A stretch of DNA of 64,000 nt from Burkholderiales bacterium (GTDB taxonomy: Bacteria; Pseudomonadota; Gammaproteobacteria; Burkholderiales; SG8-41). Positions 59,146 through 64,000 of the stretch are shown in pieces. The stretch's first letter is position 1. Every line of letters starts with the position of its first letter. The notes beneath the pieces are model-generated. The model worked only from the letters and a program-made list of their open reading frames with translations. It did not search any database and was not told the DNA's origin. Position numbers and translations under genes: made by a program. Location: positions 19,307-83,306 of the forward strand of contig JAIETP010000020.1 in the NCBI GenBank assembly GCA_019744975.1, given 5' to 3'.

Positions 59146-60549
59146 ATGACTACCATCAAGTCTGACGGCACCAGCGGCCCAATAAGTGCTGAGCGGTTTA
59201 CCGGCCATGGCGCGGAGTGGCGTGACGCCAAACTCTCGCCGCACGATGCCGGTATTGCGACGTCGTGGGTCGAGCAAAAGATCGATCGCCGCTCGATGCT
59301 CACCGGCAAGGATCGCGTGGAAGATGTACGCGATGCGATGTGGCAACTTGAAAAGGAAGGTGAAATCGTCATTCATCGCGTCTCGGATGAGCATCAGCCC
59401 GTGATGGTCAAGACGCTCTATGGCTGGGACAAGAAGATCCCGACGCAGCGACTCTGGCATCACAAATCGTGTGGTCAGTGCGGCAACATTCCGGGTTATC
59501 CCGCCTCGCTGCTGTGGCTGATGAACAAGCTCAATGTCGAATATCTCGATGAAACCGATCAGACCTCCTGCACGGCGTGGAACTACCACGGATCGGGCAT
59601 CGGCAATCTTGAAAGCCTCGCGGCGGTGTTTCTGCGAAACTTTCATCAGGCTTATGTCGCGGCTCGAGCACAAGGACTGCCGGACAGCTATTACTATCCG
59701 CTGGTGCATTGCGGCACATCCTTCGGCAACTACAAGGAAGTGCGGGGCTACCTGATTCACTCCGCGACACTGCGCGAGCGCGTAAAGGCCATTCTCGGCA
59801 AACTCGGCCGCCTGGTTGATGGCAAGCTGCTGATCCCCGAGGAAGTCGTGCATTATTCGGAGTGGCTGCATGTGATGCGCGAACGCATCAACGCGATGCG
59901 CGAAATTGATTGCAGCGAAATCCGCGCCACCATCCACCCGGCGTGCCATGTTTACAAAATGGTGCCGGAAGATGCGATATACGACGACGGCATTCTCGGC
60001 GGCAACCGGGTGGCCGTATCGACCGGCATCATGCAGGCCTTGGGCACGCAGGTGATTGATTACAGAACCTGGTATGACTGCTGCGGTTTCGGCTTCCGGC
60101 ATATCATCTCCGAGCGCGAATTTACGCGTTCGTTTGCCATCGACCGCAAGATACGCGTTGCTGTCGAAGAAGCGCAGGCCGATGTGATGATTGGTCACGA
60201 TACCGGCTGCATCACCACGCTCGACAAGAATCAATGGATTGCCAAGGCGGCGGGCAAACCGGTGGAGTTGGCGGTGCTCGCCGATTGCCAGTTTGCCGCG
60301 CTGGTGTGCGGCGCACACCCGTACAAGATCGTGCAGTCGCACTGGCACGCCTCACCCACGGAACACCTGATGGAAAAGCTGGGCATCGACTGGCAGGCAA
60401 AAAAAGCTGAATTTGTGGCTTACCTTGAAGAGGTCAAGGCAGGCAAGCAGGAAAACCTTTATGACCCGCGACGCATGATTACCTCCGGCCCCGGTTTTAA
60501 ACCTTTTAAACCATTATCAGCCGCGATTCCGGGCGCGAACCGCCCATGA
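59146..60549 (+). CDS. shdrB1: sHdr subunit B1
   Basis: A 467-residue HdrB-like protein, longer than B2-type subunits by an N-terminal extension of about 130 residues. CCG-domain residues are partly kept: SCGQCGN, QTSCTAWN, VHCGTSFG in the first half, and IHPACHV, YDCCGFGFRH, DTGCITTL in the second, where the final CxxC is reduced to one Cys. That pattern suits a sHdrB1 that holds a non-canonical cluster and is thought to handle the sulfur substrate. AAGGA is upstream of the ATG. It overlaps sHdrA by four bases. Confidence 0.92.
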   Translation: MTTIKSDGTSGPISAERFTGHGAEWRDAKLSPHDAGIATSWVEQKIDRRSMLTGKDRVEDVRDAMWQLEKEGEIVIHRVSDEHQPVMVKTLYGWDKKIPTQRLWHHKSCGQCGNIPGYPASLLWLMNKLNVEYLDETDQTSCTAWNYHGSGIGNLESLAAVFLRNFHQAYVAARAQGLPDSYYYPLVHCGTSFGNYKEVRGYLIHSATLRERVKAILGKLGRLVDGKLLIPEEVVHYSEWLHVMRERINAMREIDCSEIRATIHPACHVYKMVPEDAIYDDGILGGNRVAVSTGIMQALGTQVIDYRTWYDCCGFGFRHIISEREFTRSFAIDRKIRVAVEEAQADVMIGHDTGCITTLDKNQWIAKAAGKPVELAVLADCQFAALVCGAHPYKIVQSHWHASPTEHLMEKLGIDWQAKKAEFVAYLEEVKAGKQENLYDPRRMITSGPGFKPFKPLSAAIPGANRP

Positions 60550-61604
60550 CCAACAAACCGGTACTTGTTGTTGGAGGCGGGCCCGCGGGCCTTGCGGCGG
60601 CCCATGCCCTGGCCAGCGTCGGTCAACAGACGGTGCTGGTGGAGAAGGAAGGGCGCCTGGGCGGCGCACCCATACTCAGCGGTTATGCCAAGCTGGTTCC
60701 GTCCGGGGAGTGGGCCAGGGACGCCATCGGCGCGATGGTGGGGCGGGTGGAAAACAATCCACTGGTCAATGTTCAATTGTCCGCCTCGGTTGCTGCATTC
60801 AGCGGTACCCCGGGTGCGTTTCGCGCCACCTTGTCCAACGGTCAGAGCGTCGAGGCCGGCGCCGCCGTGTTATGCACAGGGTTCACCCACTTCGACTCCG
60901 TGAACAAACCGGAATGGGGTTTCGGCACCTATCCCGATGTGGTGACAACCGCACAAGTGGAGCAGATGATTTCCAGCGGCCGGGGCGTGCGTTGTCCATC
61001 CGACGGTCGCAAGCCGGAACGTGTTGCGATTCTGCTGTGTGTCGGGTCGCGCGATCGCCAGATCGGGCGCGAATGGTGTTCCAAAATATGCTGCACCGTA
61101 TCCAGCAACATCGCGATGGAAATTCGCGAAGAACTGCCGGACACCCATGTTTATATTTACTACATGGATATTCGCACCTTTGGTTTGTACGAGACCAAGT
61201 ATTACTGGCGCAGCCAGGAGGAGTTCAAGGTCAAATACATCAAGTCACGCATCGCCGAAGTCACGTCCGACGGAAAGCGGCTGATCATCAAGGGTGAAGA
61301 CACGCTGGTCAAGCGTCCGATCACCATACCGTTTGATATGGTGGTGCATGCGATCGGCATGGATCCCAACGTGGATAACAAATCCCTTGCGGCCACTTTC
61401 GGCATCGGACTTGAGCCACACGGTTTCATCGGCAAAGGCAGTTCGTACGGCAATCTCGGCGAAACCTCCCGCCCCGGTATTTTCGTGGCGGGTGCCGCCA
61501 CCGGACCGGAAACCATCGACGACTCGATTGCGCAGGCGAAAGCAGCGGCGATGGCGGCGTTTGCCCTGGTGCATCAGCAGCCGGTGCAGACTGCGGCAGC
61601 CTGA
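60546..61604 (+). CDS. shdrA: sHdr subunit A (FAD-binding)
   Basis: A 352-residue flavoprotein of the HdrA type. The start VLVVGGGPAGLAAAHAL has the dinucleotide-binding loop (residues 8-20). A cysteine group SRDRQIGREWCSKICC (Cys178, 182, 183, with Cys165 before it) binds the HdrA-type Fe-S cluster. The C-terminal FVAGAATGPETIDDSIAQAKAAA is the second flavin motif. Compared with methanogen HdrA the protein is short and lacks the extra ferredoxin domains, as is standard in sulfur oxidizers. It is the electron hub for the C subunits. Confidence 0.93.
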   Translation: MTNKPVLVVGGGPAGLAAAHALASVGQQTVLVEKEGRLGGAPILSGYAKLVPSGEWARDAIGAMVGRVENNPLVNVQLSASVAAFSGTPGAFRATLSNGQSVEAGAAVLCTGFTHFDSVNKPEWGFGTYPDVVTTAQVEQMISSGRGVRCPSDGRKPERVAILLCVGSRDRQIGREWCSKICCTVSSNIAMEIREELPDTHVYIYYMDIRTFGLYETKYYWRSQEEFKVKYIKSRIAEVTSDGKRLIIKGEDTLVKRPITIPFDMVVHAIGMDPNVDNKSLAATFGIGLEPHGFIGKGSSYGNLGETSRPGIFVAGAATGPETIDDSIAQAKAAAMAAFALVHQQPVQTAAA

Positions 61605-61635
61605 TCCCAGCGAAAACCTTGACCGACGCATCATC

Positions 61636-62514
61636 ATGACCCGGATCCCGGCAGTACAGGCCACACGGCATGACGGGGCGCTTCCGCAGCTGGAGCTTAG
61701 CGGCCCCAAACTCGCCATGGCGTTCGAACGCCTGGCGAACGGGCTTGAGGAGTGCGGCGGCATCGAACGGCATGTCGAAGCGCTGAAAGCAAAATCATTG
61801 CTGTTCAGCCGCACGTTTCTCGATGCCGAGGCGCACGAACTGGATCTCCACTCGTTCAAGTCGCTGTGTGCGCTGATTTCCACGGTACGCCGGCGCGTGA
61901 CGCCATATGTGGAGCCGCAGCGCTTCGGTGTGTTGCGCGCCGCGATAACAGGCCTCCTTGACGGCCGTCGCGACACGACCACCACGGACAGTCGCATGGC
62001 GGCGTTCCGGGGCGCTTTTCCAGAGGATCGGGAACATCGCTGGGTGCACGATCTTGCAGCGGAAATCCTGCATAACATCGACCCCGAGCGTTATCCGATG
62101 ATGCTGCGCTGGGTGTGGGATACCCAGACCAACACCGGCGTGATCCGTGAAATCTGGCATGCGGAAAACGGCGTTGACGTCGATCAGATCGAAATCCGCG
62201 TGCCGTCGAACTACGCTACCTACCTGTTGCTGCGAGAGGAATTGTCACAGTTTCTCGCTGATAACGGGGTGTTTCGTGACGTGATCTGGTACGTGGACTT
62301 GCTGACCGCGCAAATTTACGCCGACTACGTGGGCGAACAAGGTGGTGTTTACCTGCGGGCAGATTTTTCCCGGCCCGAAGATCCTTTGATGCATCTGCGG
62401 CGGCTGCTCGGCCTGGATGGCATCGGTGCGAATGGACAAACCCGCCTCAAATCCACCGACGGCAGTGCTTTTGTTGTTGAGGAATCTGCGGCACGGATTC
62501 AACAACAGGACTGA
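61636..62514 (+). CDS. sHdr cluster conserved hypothetical protein (Hyp)
   Basis: A 292-residue protein with no cofactor motif visible. It sits between A and C2, as the conserved 'hyp' gene does in sHdr clusters. Three regions stand out: HELDLHSFKSLCALISTVRRRVTPYV, the Trp-rich YPMMLRWVWDTQTNTGVIREIWH and DVIWYVDLLTAQIYADYVGEQGG. The protein is presumably soluble and may be an assembly or sulfur-handling factor, but its function is not known. ATG 61636 is 31 bases after sHdrA. It is likely the same family as in Hyphomicrobium sHdr loci. Confidence 0.85.
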   Translation: MTRIPAVQATRHDGALPQLELSGPKLAMAFERLANGLEECGGIERHVEALKAKSLLFSRTFLDAEAHELDLHSFKSLCALISTVRRRVTPYVEPQRFGVLRAAITGLLDGRRDTTTTDSRMAAFRGAFPEDREHRWVHDLAAEILHNIDPERYPMMLRWVWDTQTNTGVIREIWHAENGVDVDQIEIRVPSNYATYLLLREELSQFLADNGVFRDVIWYVDLLTAQIYADYVGEQGGVYLRADFSRPEDPLMHLRRLLGLDGIGANGQTRLKSTDGSAFVVEESAARIQQQD

Positions 62515-62547
62515 CCCGCTTGCGGTTGTTGCCACAAGAATTTCATC

Positions 62548-63315
62548 ATGCCCATACATGAAAAAAACCTGATACGACCCGAGAATCTCAAGACGCATGA
62601 GAATCTGACGATCGATGGCGTGAATGTCTCCGGCCACTGGAGTACTTTCATCGCGCCGCGCGTCATCACCGATTACAACGAAAAAATTGAAGCCGAGATT
62701 TCGGCGCTGCCCGGGGGCGAGCATATCAACCGTTGCTGGCAATGCGGATCATGCACCAATTCATGTACAGTCAACGCGGTTAACCCTGATTTCAATCCAC
62801 GCTATTGGATATACCTCATCCGTATGGGGATGGAATCGGAGTTGCTGCGTGACAAGGACATCATCTGGCAGTGCGTGTCGTGCAATAAATGCACCTACGC
62901 CTGTCCGCGCGACGTGTTTCCGGAAGGTGTGATGAAGGCCACCGCGCACTGGCTGGAGCTGCAAGGTCACACGCCCAAATCAAAATCCACGATCTTTGAC
63001 GAGGAGTTTACGGAGCAAGTCGTTGCTACCGGCAAAATCGAGGAGGGGCGCATCATCCGTAATTTTTTCACCAAAACAAGGCAGCCCCTATTCCAGGAAT
63101 GGCTGATTGAAATGGCGATGCGTGTTGCGCGTCACATGCCGGTCCGGCTGGGATTCCTGATGGGTCTTTCCACGGTGATCCGCCCCCGCACCCGAGGATG
63201 GAGCAAGGCGCGCGATGCCATCACCGATTACGTCAATGAACAGGAAGTGAAGCAACGCCAGGCCCTGGGTTTGAGGGAAAATGAGGGAAAAACAGGAAGG
63301 CAACATGAAAACTGA
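62548..63315 (+). CDS. shdrC2: sHdr subunit C2
   Basis: A 255-residue HdrC-type protein with two [4Fe-4S] motifs, CWQCGSCTNSC (Cys63, 66, 69, 73, the last followed by Thr rather than Pro) and CVSCNKCTYACP (Cys109, 112, 115, 119). After these, a membrane-contact-like helical segment (LIEMAMRVARHMPVRLGFLMGLSTVI) occurs near 190-215 but is not hydrophobic enough for certain insertion. It passes electrons between A and B2. The gene overlaps sHdrB2 by 11 bases. Confidence 0.92.
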   Translation: MPIHEKNLIRPENLKTHENLTIDGVNVSGHWSTFIAPRVITDYNEKIEAEISALPGGEHINRCWQCGSCTNSCTVNAVNPDFNPRYWIYLIRMGMESELLRDKDIIWQCVSCNKCTYACPRDVFPEGVMKATAHWLELQGHTPKSKSTIFDEEFTEQVVATGKIEEGRIIRNFFTKTRQPLFQEWLIEMAMRVARHMPVRLGFLMGLSTVIRPRTRGWSKARDAITDYVNEQEVKQRQALGLRENEGKTGRQHEN

Positions 63316-64000
63316 ATATAAACGGGTCGCCTATTATCCCGGTTGCGCGCTGGAGGGTACCGGACACGCCTACAACCAATCCACCAGGGAAGTCGGCAAG
63401 GTGCTGGGGCTGGAACTGGATGAAGTGAAGAACTGGAACTGCTGCGGCGCGATGGAAGTAAAAAATGTCGATCCCAAGGTTCAGACCTATTTGTCTTCAC
63501 GGGTGATGTCGATTGCCGCCAACGAAATGGGCGCGAAAGTGGTGATGGCGCCATGCAATGGCTGTTATCACAATCTGAAAAAAGCGGAATATGACCTGTC
63601 TCACGATGAAACTTCGCGGCAGGTGGTGGATCGCATTTCGCAACAGGCAGGACACGAGACGTATCAGGCCGGGCAGGTCGAAACCATCCATGCGCTTGAC
63701 TGGATCAAGCAGGGTGTCGGTGAGGATGAGTTGAAGCGCCGCGTCAAAAATTCGCTGCAGGGACTGAAAATTGCGAACTACTATGGTTGCATGTACACGA
63801 GACCGCGGCATATTTTCCCGGAAAAAGACCAAGGCGGCGGCAGTGAATCCACGTCCAAGCCGCATTTCATGGACGATCTGCTGGCTGCGGCAGGTGCGGA
63901 GAATGTGGATTTTCCGCTGAAGACCGCTTGTTGCGGCGGGGCGCATGTATTGTCCGACAGCGATACGTCCACCAAGCTGGTGCTGAATATCCTGCAGGCG
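63305..64000 (+). CDS. shdrB2: sHdr subunit B2 (partial, runs off window end)
   Basis: An open frame starts at ATG 63305 (MKTEYKRVAYYPGCALEG) and continues to the last base with no stop, 232 codons. It has both CCG-domain patterns of canonical HdrB: YPGCALEG, NWNCCGAMEV, APCNGCYHN in the first, and YYGCMYTRP with TACCGGAHV in the second, whose final CxxC should lie beyond the window. These motifs bind the two non-cubane [4Fe-4S] clusters that break disulfides. The start overlaps sHdrC2. The family length is about 290-300 residues, so roughly 60-70 are missing. Confidence 0.93.
   Translation, partial: MKTEYKRVAYYPGCALEGTGHAYNQSTREVGKVLGLELDEVKNWNCCGAMEVKNVDPKVQTYLSSRVMSIAANEMGAKVVMAPCNGCYHNLKKAEYDLSHDETSRQVVDRISQQAGHETYQAGQVETIHALDWIKQGVGEDELKRRVKNSLQGLKIANYYGCMYTRPRHIFPEKDQGGGSESTSKPHFMDDLLAAAGAENVDFPLKTACCGGAHVLSDSDTSTKLVLNILQA

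Noticed and set aside
58444..60348. 634-residue minus-strand frame opposite sHdr C1/B1
   Set aside because: Composition is arginine/histidine-rich without motifs, and the plus-strand genes have Cys motifs and operon spacing. It is an antisense shadow.

Overview
The window comes from a G+C-rich betaproteobacterium, probably Burkholderiales or a close uncultured relative. Five Bug/TctC-type periplasmic binding proteins (a family greatly expanded in Burkholderiales), an RdgC protein, MASE1-type signalling and many acyl-CoA and CoA-transferase genes support this. No transposase, phage gene, rRNA or CRISPR array was seen. One tRNA (Ser-GGA) is present.

Region 1 (1.5-9.1 kb) looks like a hydroxy-/dicarboxylic acid catabolic operon: aconitase-family large and small subunits, a mandelate racemase/muconate lactonizing (MR_MLE) enzyme, a Bug solute-binding protein, an isocitrate lyase/PEP mutase family lyase, an FMN alpha-hydroxyacid oxidase and an isopropylmalate/tartrate dehydrogenase homologue. 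The dehydratase plus lyase pair resembles 2,3-dimethylmalate metabolism. Region 2 (9.2-24 kb) holds a secreted protein, a glutathione S-transferase, a guanidinium exporter (SugE/Gdx), a CoA transferase, three tandem Bug genes each followed by a terminator or separated by one, an SDR, two acyl-CoA dehydrogenases, an enoyl-CoA hydratase and CoA transferase pair, and an AtuA/DUF4387/dimeric-barrel operon.

Region 3 (24-34 kb) has a TauD-like dioxygenase divergent from a CysB-type LysR regulator, then a split thiamine-diphosphate (TPP) decarboxylase with an aldehyde dehydrogenase (possibly sulfonate or phosphonate carbon handling), an acyl-CoA dehydrogenase, an AAA/DUF4143 ATPase with two palindromic operators at its start codon, a CoA transferase and an FMN oxidase. 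Region 4 (34-48.8 kb) contains a FixJ/MASE1 two-component pair, a Na+/H+ antiporter, rdgC, another FMN oxidase, an amide-hydrolysis operon (amidase, GatC-like subunit, Bug protein, asparaginase-fold protein, enoyl-CoA hydratase) with two sigma-54-like promoters, tRNA-Ser, a two-subunit sodium:solute symporter and an OmpR-type regulator.

Region 5 (48.9 kb to the end) is a sulfur-oxidation locus. On the minus strand are tusA, dsrE2 and an outer-membrane FadL-type porin broken by one in-frame amber codon. Divergent from these is a plus-strand train: a histone-deacetylase-like hydrolase, radical SAM LipS1-like, a geranylgeranyl-reductase-like flavoprotein (LipT-like), radical SAM LipS2-like, a lipoate-protein ligase, a class I glutamine amidotransferase lacking its nucleophile, a DsrE family sulfur carrier, and the sulfur-oxidizing heterodisulfide reductase-like (sHdr) genes C1-B1-A-hyp-C2-B2. 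B2 runs off the window end. The usual lipoate-binding protein gene (lbpA) is expected just beyond. In this pathway TusA and DsrE proteins carry sulfane sulfur to the sHdr complex, and the lipoate assembly genes mature the lipoate-binding partner.
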